From contig JAFEKR010000015.1 of assembly GCA_019022495.1 (NCBI GenBank), forward strand, positions 744,001-808,000: a stretch of DNA of 64,000 nucleotides. The letters run 5' to 3'. This stretch comes from Epichloe hybrida. Lineage: Eukaryota > Ascomycota > Sordariomycetes > Hypocreales > Clavicipitaceae. Below are positions 36,567 to 48,782 of this stretch, in pieces (the first letter of the stretch is position 1; the number at the start of each line of letters is the position of its first letter). The notes beneath the pieces were generated by a model, which saw only the letters and a list, made by a program, of their open reading frames with translations, did not search any database and had not been told where the DNA came from. The translations under genes and the position numbers were made by a program.

Positions 36567-36833
36567 TGTCACGACTATGTTCGGGGAGATATAAACGGAG
36601 TGAAGGCTAAGGTTCTTAGTTATAGCTAGAGAGCTACTACTTAGGGGTAGGTGCATAAAGGTCTTAAACTCTAACCTCTTACATCTCTTATAGGCAGTCC
36701 TTATCTAAATACCTTACTATATACACATAGCTATCTTATAGCTACTTAGTTATTCGCAAAACCTAAGGCTTATCTAAGGGCTTTAATATATAACTATCCT
36801 ATCCATAGCCCCTTAGCCTCTATACTCCTAATA
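36567..36833 (-). repeat. GypB 3' LTR (element orientation)
   Basis: 267 bp, identical in length to the partner; outer end TGTCACGACTATG intact. Confidence 0.93.
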
Positions 36834-39229
36834 TACTACCCCCCTAATATATAATTATCCTTAATTAAAAAGAGTTACTTAGCTAGTGCGTGTATACTAC
36901 GCATAACCTATAGTAATGCCTATGTTACTAGCTATACTATTAGTGCGTAGTATTACGTTTGCTTTAAATAATAAGATAGACATTATAAGGTCCTAGGTAA
37001 TCCTTCTTATAACCTCTAGGTTATAACTAGCTATATACTTACTACTTTATTACCTCTAATATATATACCTCTATCTAGTAAGTTATTAGCACTAAGTAAA
37101 TAGGCTACTTATATTAAATTTTATAATTAGGTTAAATAGATAGAGTAACACGCGCTATTTAAAATAAACAACTTCTTATCTAATATTAGGGATATTATGT
37201 TAATCTTACTAGGAGTTCGTAGCTAGCGTGCGTATTTACTAGTGGTAGCTATAACCGTAAATATTATAATTCCTAGATTAGCTACACATAGCACATAGAT
37301 CACTTAGGGGTCTAGGGCTAATATAAAAGAGGCTTACTTTCCCTTACTTCTATATACTTTTCTTCCCTTTATATTCTCCCTTAGTATTATAAGTTACCCT
37401 TACCTATAAGCTAGTAACTTTATAGCTTCTCTTATAGTAGTTACTAATATCCTATAGCATTACTTTATTATCTATATTTACCCTTATCTAAAATACCTAA
37501 ATCCTCTTAAATACTAAAAGGTTAGTTACTTATCTTTTACTTATAAGTTTCTTATAGTATATTACTACTAACTTACTAGTAGTTAATAATATCTTTAATA
37601 TAAGCTACTACTTTACTACTATTACCTCCCTCTAGTAAGAAGAATTCCTTAATATCTCCTTTAAAGTCTCCTAGTAAGAAGTATATAGCTTTAAAAATCT
37701 TAATATAAGTATAATATCTCTACCCCCTAGCGCTTACCCTACTAACTTATAGCTAGTAGTACTAGTAAAATAAAGATTCCTTGCATTTATTACGCGTAGT
37801 AAGTTATAATATAGGCTATTACACCTAAAGATAGTAATAGCGTAAAGCTATAATATATTATTAAGGGTAAATCTATCCTAACCTAATATACTAATTCTCT
37901 AAGTATAACTTTACTACTATCTTATTATATATTACTCCTAACTTATATAGATAACTTAATAAAATACGCCTATTATATATATAATAATAAGGACTACACT
38001 AGGGTTTATCCTCCCTTTCTTACTACTAATACATATACTAATATACTACTAGTATTCTGCTTAGTTTACCTAGTTATACTATACGCTCTTTAAGTATATT
38101 AATGCTTATAGTAATCCTAAAGATAATCCATACTTTCTTAATAATATACATATCTCTTATTTCTATAACTTAGTTACTGCTAATATACTACTAGCGTCTA
38201 ATACACGCAAAACACAAACTTTATAATACGCTTCTAATCACTAAAAATACTAATAAGCATAGTTAGGTAAGGTAAGTATAACTTATAGTAGAAGTCACAT
38301 ATAAGGCTAACGCTAATAAATAAGTTACTATATTACTACTTAATAATACTATTAATCTAGAAGTCTAGATTAATATTTCTAATAGCTTATGTTTTATTAT
38401 ATAAAACCTTCTATTTATATATATTTCTACGCTCTAGTTTATAGCTTTACTAACTTACTAGTAGCTTACTACTAACGCGTTTACGCTTCCTACTTATATT
38501 AGGATACTAGACCTCCCTAGTAAGCTTCGTATATATATATACAGGGAGGGGGATTCCTCTAATAATAAGGATAAATCCTCTGCCCCTATTAGTATAAGTA
38601 AGAATACTAGGGGCTAGGTAAGTAACGTATTAATAGAATAATTAGTATAAAGTAGCTATAAGTTAGGTTTCTAAGAATTTATCTGGATTTGTTTTATATA
38701 TTACTACTACTATTTAAACTCTACTAAATATAACTCTATATCCGCAAACTAGCTACTTAGTTACTACTTATAATCCTTAATAATATTTATTATAATAAAA
38801 TCTCTTTTCTTTACCTAAGAGTTCTCTAAAGCATTATAGCCCTTCTATTTAACTAGGTATTTCTAACGTCTCCTATTATAATAATATAATATAATTCTTT
38901 TAACTTTAAACTCCTACTTATTATCCATAATGTTCTCTTATAATAAGGACACATCTTCTATATTAGTTAGATCCCTTATAAACGGTTTAAGATTAGTAAT
39001 ATTAAAAACATTATATAGTTATATACTAGGTAGTAGCTTTAGTTAGTACACTAAACTATAAGTCCTAATTACCTTTTTAATTTTATAAGGGCCTAGGTAC
39101 TTTACACTTAGCTTCCTACTAGGTTACTATAAGTTAATATTCTTTATAGATAATAAAACATAGTTACTTACTCTAAACTTTATTAGGGTTTACTTCTTAT
39201 TATAGTGTTTTATATACTAGGCCTATAAG

Positions 39230-41038
39230 CAGAGCATTGTTGTATTGTATTGTATTGTATTTTTTGGCCCTTCGATGTATTGTATTGTATTGTATTGCCC
39301 TATGTATTGTATTGTGTATTGTATTGTATTAAAAATACAATACAATACAATACAATACATACAATACAATGTATTGTTAGGGAAAAATATAAGTGGGGTA
39401 TTATATAAATTCATTATATAGTAGATTTTTTAAATAATCTAATTATAGTATTCTTATTTTTATATATAATTTAGTTATTTATTTAAAAATCTATTAAGTT
39501 TTAGCTTATTTAGAAAAGTAAGCTTATTTAAAATATATAATATCTTAGTAATATTCTTTTATATCTATTTTAAAAAATGATTTTTTCTTAATATATTAAG
39601 GGTCTTTTTATTCTTATATCTATTTTCTATGATTTATTATAATTATTTATTATATAAAAATACATTATAATACAATACAATACAATACATTACAATACAT
39701 TACAATACAATACAATGTATTATTAAAAAGGTAAGGTAGTATATATACTTATTATATAGTAGATTTTTAATATAATCTAAATAAGATATCCTTAAATTTT
39801 TATACTATTTAGGTATTTAGTTATAGAATTATAAAGTTTTAGCTAATTTAGACTATTAAGCTATATATATATATAGGGTAGCTATAAATAGTATTATCTA
39901 AACTTAACTTATAGTAATATTTATTCTTTATATTTTAAAGGTTATCCTATCTTTCTAGCTTCTTTATAGGATTTACTATGCATTTTAATATAGTATTTTT
40001 GCTTTAAATATAATATTTACCCTAAAGAAATAATTTATAATTCTAAATAAATAAGATTAAAACTCTAATAAAAATATACTTATATATATAAGGAATTTAT
40101 TATAAAGAGAAAATTAAAATTTATTTAATAAATGCTTCTTTTACTATTAAGCTATTTTATTATAATTATAATAAATTATATTAGCTTTTAACCTTTTTTA
40201 AACTAAAAGAAAAGGAAAAAACCTAGGAAAAGCTTATAAAGAAAAGTTAAAATATTATATAAAGAATAATCATAATATATATACTATTTTTTTAATATTA
40301 AGTAAATAAATAAATAAGCTTTAAAAGTAAGTTTAACTATTTATACTACTTTTAGCTTACTTACTTAGCTATATAGTGTTTCTTAAAGTGGGTCTAAAAA
40401 TGGGTCTTGTTAAACACTAAAAACCAAGTATAATCCCTTTCTATAGTTATATAACTTTAGCTAAGAAGAGGAGGATATATAAAAGTGGGTCTAAAAGTGG
40501 GTCCTATTAGTTATACTATAAACATAATAATCTCTTTACTTAGTTATGTAATTTTAGTTAAAAAGAGAGAAATATACTAAAGTAAGTCTTATAGTTATAT
40601 TAGGACTTACTTTCTATTAGTATAAAATTATAAATAGTATAATATTAAAAACATAAAAAAGAAAGGAATTTTATTTTATTAATATTTTAAAAAACCTTTA
40701 AATACTAAATAATTAATAAGTCTAGCTTTTTCTATAGTAATTTACTTATAAATACTTATATTTATATTATATTAATTTATTACTTATTTATTTTTAATTA
40801 AACTTTAACACTAATAATATTTTAAGTTATATAAGTAATAGAAGTAATATATATATATAAGCTATTATAAGCTATTATAAGCTATTATAAGCTATTATAT
40901 TAACTATATATACCTTATAATTAAGGAATTTACTTAAAACTAAAAAAAAAGAAAAAAAATACAAAACAATACAAATAATACATGTATTGTATTGTATTGT
41001 AAAATTTTAGATGTATTGTATTGTATTGCAATGCTCTG
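39230..41038 (+). mobile_element. hAT-like non-autonomous element C (TGTAT type)
   Basis: Ends CAGAGCATTG..CAATGCTCTG (10-bp perfect inverted repeats), with 8-bp duplication CCTATAAG at 39222-39229 and 41039-41046. Subterminal arrays are TGTAT; a second block lies at 39661-39722 next to a duplicated AGTAGATTTTT segment. GTGGGTC units occur at 40385-40505 and a decamer array at 40855-40900. 1809 bp, no transposase frame. Inserted between the GypB integrase and chromodomain. Confidence 0.88.
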
Positions 41039-44000
41039 CCTATAAGTTACTTAGAAGCTACTTAATTACTATATATCTATCTCTTAGCGCGGCGGTATAA
41101 GTCTTTACCTAGTTGTTTACCATAGGGATGTCTATAACTACTTACTATAGTCCCCTAGGGTTATAGCCTTATAACGCCTTAGCTAGGGTATAGTTATAAG
41201 TTAAATAGACGCTTATATTATACGCAAACTATGCTATTAAAAGATTATTAGCCTAATTAGTCTAATTAAAGTAAGCAAAGGCTCTTAAATAATACTCTAA
41301 AACTTAGTTTAAACGTTCTATCTAACTATCTATTTATAAGTAAAACACAGTGCTTAGTTACTACTTAGTCATAATAAGATAGCAAAAAGTTATCCAAAAC
41401 CCGCTAGTAAAAGTTAAACTATAGTCTATAATAATGCCTTCTAGGGCACTATAATCCCTAAAAATATACTCTAGGAATATAGTAGCTAACCTATCGCTAG
41501 TTATCCGCGTTAAAACAAGGATATAAATACCGTATTTTATAAAATAGTTCATAATAACTAAGATTACATTGTAAGTCTGATTTATGTCTTTCACAGGTAG
41601 TAGCCCTATAACAAAATCTATTAATAATTCTTAAAAAGGCTAATTAGGTACTAGCAGCGCAGCTAGCTTACTATAAGGTTTATAGTACCTTGGCTTTAAA
41701 GTCTAATAGCTTACGTAAGTTTATATATATAACTTAGTATCTTTCTTTATTATTAGCTAGTAATACTAACTTATAATCTAATAAAGGGTCCTACTAACTC
41801 CCTAGTAGCCTACTACTAGGTTATTATAGGTAAGTAGTAAAATTTCCTTTCTTATACTTACTAGAACAAAAACTCTATTTTAAAACATTAATAGCTTAGA
41901 GGGCCTAATAGACTATATCTACAACGCTTTAAGGTCACTGCTCTTAAGTAGCTTCCTATAACCTATAGTAAAGTTATTACCTTACTATGCTTAAAATAAC
42001 ATAACTTAAATTAGAGTCTCTAATTTTATATACATAGGACACACGTTATATGCGAACTTAGAAAAGGTTTACTAGACTACCTATATTCTTACTATAATAC
42101 TACTATAAGTAGCTAGCTTATAGTGTGCTTTTAGACTTATAGATAAATTATAGCTAAGCAGCGTTTTAAGGGGGCGCCTATACTACTTACTAACTACTAA
42201 CCTAGCTAGACTCCTAACCTATAGGCTTACTAGACTTATAAAAACATTAGAAAACATAGATAAGGCATAACCTTACTACTTATAATAAGTAAACCTAGTT
42301 AGCGTATTACTTATAGGCTTTGTAAGACTATTAGGTTCCTTAATAATATAATAAAGTTATATTTTCTTAAAACCCTAGAGGCTTAAATAGCCCTTATAGC
42401 ATTCTTATAACAAACCATTAACTACACTAAGTAATATAACCTTAGGGCCTATAACTATACTATTATATATATAGCGCCCTTACTACTTAGTATTTAAAAA
42501 CTTAGCTAAGAAGTTAGGTAGCTATAAGGACATAGCCTCTACCTTATACTCCTTACTAATATAATTTACTCTTCTTAATAGGGCATTAGCAGGGTTTAGC
42601 TTACTTATATAATATTTAATCCTAAAATTAAACAGATAAAGCTTATCTAACACTATTACTTACCTACTAGATAGCTTTAGCTTCGTAGCTAAGTACTTAT
42701 AATTCAGATAGTCTATAATAACCATAATCTAATAAGTTAAATATATAAGGTAATATCTCTAGGCTTAAAATACCTCTTAGATTACTAATAACTTAGTATC
42801 TAGGGTTAAGTAGTAAAGTTTAATATTAGTTAACTTCCTTAAAAAATACGCCACTAGGTGCTAGCTACCTAGCACTAATATTATAAGTATAGCTCTAATT
42901 ACATAACTAAATATATCTATCTCTACTCTTAGTAAATAAAGTAAGTCAAAGTGCACTAAAATTAGTGTCTCCTAGAACTTCTTTTAGAGTTCTCTAAATA
43001 CTATAAGTTTACTAGGCTCTAGCTTAAACTCCACTAGTTAAACACCCTTTAGATAGTTTATTAGTAAGACTACTACCTTACTATACTATTTTATAAAGCA
43101 TTAGTAAAACCCTATAAACCTAAGGAATAATTAAATATTAAACACGCTACTAGGTATTAGCTAGGTTATAATAGCTTTAACCTATAATAGTTCTATCTTA
43201 ATGCCCTTCTTAGATATAATAAAACCTAGGAACTTTGCCTTTATAACTAAAAATTAGCACTTTTTAACGTTAATATAAAGGTTAGCGTCCTAAAGTTGCC
43301 CTAGCACTCTTTTAATATACTCTGTGTGTCTTATAGGGTTGCTACTATATATTAGGGTGTTATTAAGGTAAATAATATAGAATTTATCTATAAGCCCCTT
43401 AAGAGTATTATTAATATATTCCTAAAAAGTAGCTAGCGCATTTACTAACCTAAATAGCATCACAAGATATTCAAAGTGCTTATAGTAGCAACAGAATGCT
43501 ATCTTTTACTTATTACCCTTATAGATACATAGCTAGTAGTACGCCTCTTAAAGATTTAGTAATATAAAAATCTTTATACTTACTAATTAATTAAGGATTT
43601 TAGAGATTAGTAGTAAAGGGGCCTTATTTTTAATAGTAATCCTATTAAGGCCCCTATAATCCACATAAAGCCTTAATTTCCCTGATTTTTTTAAAACAAA
43701 TAAAATTAGGGCTCTTACTAGGCTTATTAATCTTCTAATCCACCCTTTCTCCTATACACTTACTAGGTACTCCCTAAGCACTTCCAGCTCTTTTTTAGCT
43801 AGGTTATATATAAGTCCCTAGGGTAGTTATTTTCCCTCTTCTAATTTAATTACATAAGTATAACCACCTAATTCTAGGAGCTTACTAGCTAGCTCCTTTA
43901 AAAACATATCTACAAATTCTATATACTCTTCTAGAATTTACTACAGGGGTATGTTACTATCTATCTCTTATATAGGTACTACTAATTCTTCGCAAAACAC

Positions 44001-45909
44001 TACCTAGAGCACTATTACACTTCTTAGTTTTTTCTTCTTTAACACATAGGCATATTTTACTACTATTACTATAACTACACTATAACTTAGGTTATTACTT
44101 ATTATATTACCTATTAGTAAATTTTTATTAGTATTTTCTTCTATTACCTCTAGGTTAACTACCTTAATCTTTAGTAACACTAGTAATAGCATAATAGAAG
44201 ACTACTTTACTACCTTATAAAGTTATTACTTACCTATAGCAAAAGTAATATAATCCTAGGTTATTAGAAACCTCTAGAAACCCTGCTTCTAGTCTATTAC
44301 TATAGGTTTATATTCTAGGGTCTAGTTTATCCCTAGGAGCATTCCCTCTCCTATATTAGTAATATAGTAGCTAACTTAGCAAACCTTTATATAGCCTATA
44401 CTATCTTTTACCTTAACTAGTTTATGTAGGATTCCCTAGTGTAGGATCTTATCCTTACTTATGCTTTCTAGTATTATCTCTGTTTTTTCTATATTCTTCT
44501 AATCCTATTTTAATAATAATTTAGGGTAAATTATTAAATATTTCGTGCCTATATTAAACAGTGCTAGCACTACTAACTAGTAGTTATCTTACTATAAGGA
44601 CACCTACATTCTTATTCTCTTATCTATAGGTTTTTTTATAGTAAGACTATTATCCTAGGCCTAAGCTAAACTAATTAAAATCTTATTTAAGTCTAAGGTT
44701 TTATTACTACTATTCTTATACTTCTTAGTAATATACTTATTACTTTTATAAATTAAGTAATTTACTATATTATATTTATTTAAACTATATCTAGGGCTAC
44801 TATATTTATAGCACTTAAATAGTCTCTAGCCTATACTAGGTTACTATAAGCTTTACTATAAGTTATTTATAAGGAAGCTAAAGTATTATCTCTTATTACT
44901 CCTACCTTTCTTATTATAGTTTCTATTATAATTACTTAATATAAATATTATTATAACTTTAGCCTTTTTTCCTTAACCCTATAGGTAACTCTAAGATATT
45001 AGGAACTCTTAGCTAACTATATGCTTTCTTATAGTATTATTTAAGCTATTTAGAAAAATTACTATTCTTAAGTATATAGGGATTTAGTTAGGTAATTCCG
45101 CTTTTACCTTTATCTAAAGTCTTAGGAAAGATTAAAAAGACTAATTACTTTTTTACCTAAGATTTAGTAATATCCTAGTAGCTTCTAAGCACTATATATC
45201 TTTATCTATTACTCTAGTATTTAGCTAGGATATAAATCTATCCTAGGTGTAAGCTAAGTAATTAACTAACCTATTTACTATTATATAATATATTTACTAT
45301 TACTTTATATTATTAGCTAAGTAGCTACTAGTATATACTACCTTTATTTTATTATCCTAGAAGGTTCTTAAGTTTAGCTTAAATAATATATTTAAATCTA
45401 CTAGGTATACTTATAAATTCTTATAAGTATTACCTTTATATATAGGTACCTTATACTATATATTAATAAAGCTTTATAGGTATACATTTACTATAAACTT
45501 AGTGTTAGGTAAGAAATCTAGAAATAAAGGAATTCTCTATATATTTATCTAAGGGGTAATTATAAGTTCTCTACCTAAACTAGCTAATTATAGGTTTACT
45601 TTTATTTTCTTAAGCTATACTTCTATATCTAAGATCTCCTTTCTTATATAAGTATTTTATAGCTTAGCTTATATAACCTTATATTACCTCTATAGCTTAT
45701 TTAGATTATTATTATTACTAGATTTAGTATTACTATATTAGTTAGGTAGTATTTACTATACCCTCTTATATTCTATAGTTAAGGTATTCTAGTTACTACT
45801 TAGGCGCTATAGAGTTAAGGCTTCCTTACTAGGTAGTATAAGTATATTTTAAGTAAATATTCTATAGCTTCTTTATATTTAAATCTAGCTAATAATTTAT
45901 TTTCCTTAA

Positions 45910-45920
45910 AGAGTTTAAGA
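45910..45920 (-). other. GypB self-priming primer-binding site
   Basis: On the minus strand TCTTAAACTCT, 8 bases past the LTR, complements AGAGTTTAAGA in the LTR (plus-strand 46024-46034), about 95 bases before the LTR end. This is Tf1-like geometry; the TA-rich context raises the chance of coincidence. Confidence 0.5.
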
Positions 45921-45928
45921 GTTTAACT

Positions 45929-46195
45929 TATTATAATTATATTTAGGGAGATATAAATAAAGTAAAGGCTAAGGTTCTTAGTTATAGCTAGAGAGCTATT
46001 ACTTAGGGGTAGGTATATAAAGGTCTTAAACTCTAACCTCTTATATCTCTTATAGGTAGTCCTTATCTAAATACCTTACTATATACACATAGCTATCTTA
46101 TAGCTACTTAGTTATCCGCGGAACCTAAGGCTTATCCGAGGGCTTTAATATATGACCATCCCGTCCATGGCCCCTTGGCCTCCGTGCTCCTGACA
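45929..46195 (-). repeat. GypB 5' LTR (element orientation)
   Basis: 267 bp. The internal side is heavily mutated (TATTATAATTATATT for TGTCACGACTATGTT), while the outer 100 bp next to host DNA are nearly clean. Confidence 0.93.
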
Positions 46196-46200
46196 AGGAG

Positions 46201-47154
46201 GCACGCGAAAGTGCAATATCTCCTTGTGTACGGATTACATGTAGAGGTCTTAGGTGCGCCCTGCGGCCCCTTTGCATCCGGCAAACGTGGCCCGGGCCAT
46301 TGCTAATTGCACACTCTAGCCCTGTCATCAGATGAAGACACACGGCTTCTCTTGGACCTCATCCACTCAACAGCGTGCATGCAATGCAACCTCTCGCTTT
46401 CCATGTGTCCCCGTCGACGTCGCAGTAGATATCCCCCGTCCCGTCAAGCAAGATCCTAATATCCGGCAGTTGCTGGTTTTCGCGGCAATGTCAATCATGA
46501 TTGCGCGTGGTCTGGAAGTCGCCGTGACTAGTTCGTGTCCGTACCCCGCGGATGAGTAATGCCGCGGCCATCAAAGAAATACGAGGACCGCGCAAGACAC
46601 CTTCTCCAACGCTTGGTGCCCGCGCCTAGTTTCTTCAGTGGGCTTTCTACGAACGTGGAGCCGGAAGTGATGCATGTAGGTGAGGCAATGAAGTAATCGA
46701 AGCTACCCTACGGACGTACGGAGTAGAAAAATGACACTGTCTCGAAATATCAACGCCAATGCCACTCGCAGTTCCTTGTGTGGATTATGAAATTCGGCAA
46801 GTGTGTGATGACTACCTTGGCATGCTGGCCGGCTTTGCACAATGCTTCATAATGTCTGCGCACTTTGTAAGCTCATTGCAGAAAATCAACTCATTCCGCC
46901 AATATTAGGGCGTTACTGTTATTCCATCCGGATCACGAAAATTCATCATTGCTCAAAGTCCGAGTCAAATACGGCAAAAAGATATTGAGAATTTTTATTC
47001 AACTGTCAGAAATGATCCTTGTGTGTCTTGAATGATTAATTACTAGTACGGTGGCGTTGACTCTCTGTTGGCGAACCCAAAGCCAAGGTAGCATGCCTCC
47101 CAGCCTCTCTCCACGTGGGCTGCGACCCCTGCCGGAAACCCGACATCGCATCGT
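46201..47154. other. Intergenic region downstream of erg24
   Basis: Balanced composition without RIP signature. Short open frames on both strands lack motifs. From about 46970 the DNA becomes the 3' flank of erg24, with no clear terminator. Confidence 0.6.
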
Positions 47155-48782
47155 TTAGTAGATACCAGGGATGATTCTGTACCGGACAATCTGCTTGTAC
47201 TTCTCCCAGTCATCACCATACTTGCGGTGGCACTTCTCATCATCGCGACGGTCACGGTGAATGAGCAACGCGGCAAAGTAAACAACATAGAAGTAAGTGA
47301 TCGGCACTGCCCAACCACGGGCGCTGCCTTGAATGACCTCACGGCCATCCCTCATGATGAAGGCACCTTCGCTGGCCGCACCAGAACCAGCAGCCAGAAT
47401 TTGGTAGCCTGCGAGACCAGTGGGGAGACTATAGGGCCAAGATTGAATCCAGTCACCCAGGTAGTTGATGTGACGAGCGATGCCCCACCAGCCAGAGATG
47501 AGAAGCTTGCTTCCAGTCTTAGTCTCAATGTACTTGAGGTGGGCGACCTTGGGATCCTTGGGGTTGGTGCGGAACGCGTTCTTCTGGCTATTGGCGGAAC
47601 GGAAGATGTAGAAGCCAAGGACGATGAGGGAAATGATGCCAGCCAAGCCGGCAGGACCAAGAGATAGAGGATGTACAGAGAGGTATCGAGTTTGCATAGA
47701 GTAGACGAAAGGGACCCAAACCAGGTCACCAAACGCAAGCATCATTCCAAAGCCGTCGGTGGTGATGTCCATCGTCGTCAAAATCGCCGGCTCGAACCAC
47801 CAAGAGTCAAAAATGTACACTGCCTGCACGACAGTAATGCAGATGATGCTATCAGTGATAAACCCAAAGTTGCGGTACTGCTGAGCGCACCATGCACAAT
47901 TGAGGATGATCCAGCCCATCATACCGGGGCGCAACTCACACCATTCCTTCAAATCAACCTCGCCGATAAGGGGAATGGTCACTCGCGGGTTGAGCTCACG
48001 GCCGATGAACCAGTCATAGAGCAAGTTGCCGGAGTGGCCGCCTGCAGCAAGCTCGCGAAGCTCGGCGTTGCCGGACTTGACACTGAAGCTGCGGACATAG
48101 ACGAATGTAGCGATAGCATAAGAGATGCCGATACTAGCCGTGAGAATCTGCAAATAATTCTCGCTTATGAACGTCCAAACGGGAAACTCGGCCCCTTGGG
48201 CGACGGTACCGGCAGCCAATGCAGCGAGAGTAGCTGTGTTGGAGTAGAGAGCTGCACGGGTTTTTATTATTAGCCCCTGTTGTCATCACGGTAGCTGTGA
48301 CCAACGAACAATACGTACTGTTGAATCTGTACTTGAGGCGTCCACCAGAGCTTAACACAGCTCCCTCCACCTCGGTCGCGGGCAAAACTCGATACAGAAT
48401 CAGGCTCAGAAGGTAATATGCCAGAACGGCACCGGTGGCCTTCCAGCTGGCGAGTCCCGAAATTCCACTACGCGGCCAGCCGACCTCGAGCTTCAGCTGG
48501 TCCAAGGTCAAGGAGCGCGGGTTGAGAAGCGACGGCGCGGGGCATCCCGAAATATCGTTACAGACGAAGGTGAAGACGTAGACGAGGAGAGGTAGACCGA
48601 AGGAAATGGCAAAGGCACCAGGGCTAATGGAGCAAAGCGGGATTGATCAGCAATTTTTCCTCACGGAGACTGTGAATGCAGAGGATCGCGGAAATTTGGT
48701 GTACTCACGGCCCGAAAAACTCGTAGCCATGCTCAGCTGGAGCGGCTGCACCCTTGACGGGCGATTTGGTTTTTGATGGCAT
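47155..48782 (-). CDS. erg24: Delta(14)-sterol reductase (C-14 sterol reductase)
   Basis: Reduces the C14-C15 double bond left by lanosterol 14-alpha-demethylation, using NADPH, in ergosterol synthesis at the endoplasmic reticulum. It is the main target of morpholine fungicides. Exons on the minus strand are 48782-48709, 48623-48319 and 48251-47155; introns are 85 and 67 nt with GTGAGT and GTACGT donors, and all phases join. The 491-residue product has the family length. Sterol reductase signature 1 is at about residues 201-216 (GNLLYDWFIGRELNPR) and signature 2 at about 455-472 (LLIHRDRRDDEKCHRKYG). ISGWWGIARHINYLGDW precedes signature 2, and the C-terminus IIPGIY is typical. Several hydrophobic segments are visible. 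No stop, frameshift or RIP bias, although transposons lie 1 kb downstream and 0.4 kb upstream. Confidence 0.97.

Larger units (their letters stand above)
36834..45928 (-). pseudogene. GypB gag-pol remnant with chromodomain
   Basis: Read on the minus strand from the 45929 side: gag at about 44000-45900; RT with an FEYLVMLFRLVNA-type motif (from HFEYLVMPFGLTNAP) near 43440-43500; integrase core at 41361-41594, where 77 codons stay open and read VIMNYFIKY (catalytic Asp replaced by Asn) and IIIDYSLTFTSGFW (Asp kept). After hAT-like C, a chromodomain core near 38826-38868 reads RR-KYLVK-KGYNALE with both gaps being TAG. About 2 kb of 3' non-coding DNA follows. No intact protein. Confidence 0.82.
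36567..46195 (-). mobile_element. GypB: Ty3/gypsy chromovirus, minus strand
   Basis: 267-bp LTRs (TGTCA..TGACA) at 36567-36833 and 45929-46195, with target duplication AGGAG at 36562-36566 and 46196-46200. Orientation follows from integrase and RT on the minus strand and from a C-rich tract (minus-strand polypurine) at about 36838-36844. Length without hAT-like C and its duplication is 7812 bp. A self-priming complement is present. Strongly mutated. Confidence 0.94.

Noticed and set aside
36573..36577. GypB LTR starting at TGTTCGGGG (36578)
   Set aside because: That start gave flanks GACTA and AGGAG, which do not match. Moving it to TGTCACGAC at 36567 gives TGTCA..TGACA ends and an exact AGGAG duplication.
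36435..36656. 73-codon minus-strand frame
   Set aside because: It crosses the junction of old target DNA and the GypB LTR, so it cannot be an ancestral gene.
44004..44192. 62-codon minus-strand frame as a separate gene
   Set aside because: It is in the sense orientation of GypB at the gag/protease boundary, a chance open stretch of the mutated polyprotein.
46125..46559. Open frames just inside and beyond the GypB LTR border
   Set aside because: One overlaps LTR sequence and the other (75 codons) has no motif; both are expected by chance in GC-balanced DNA.
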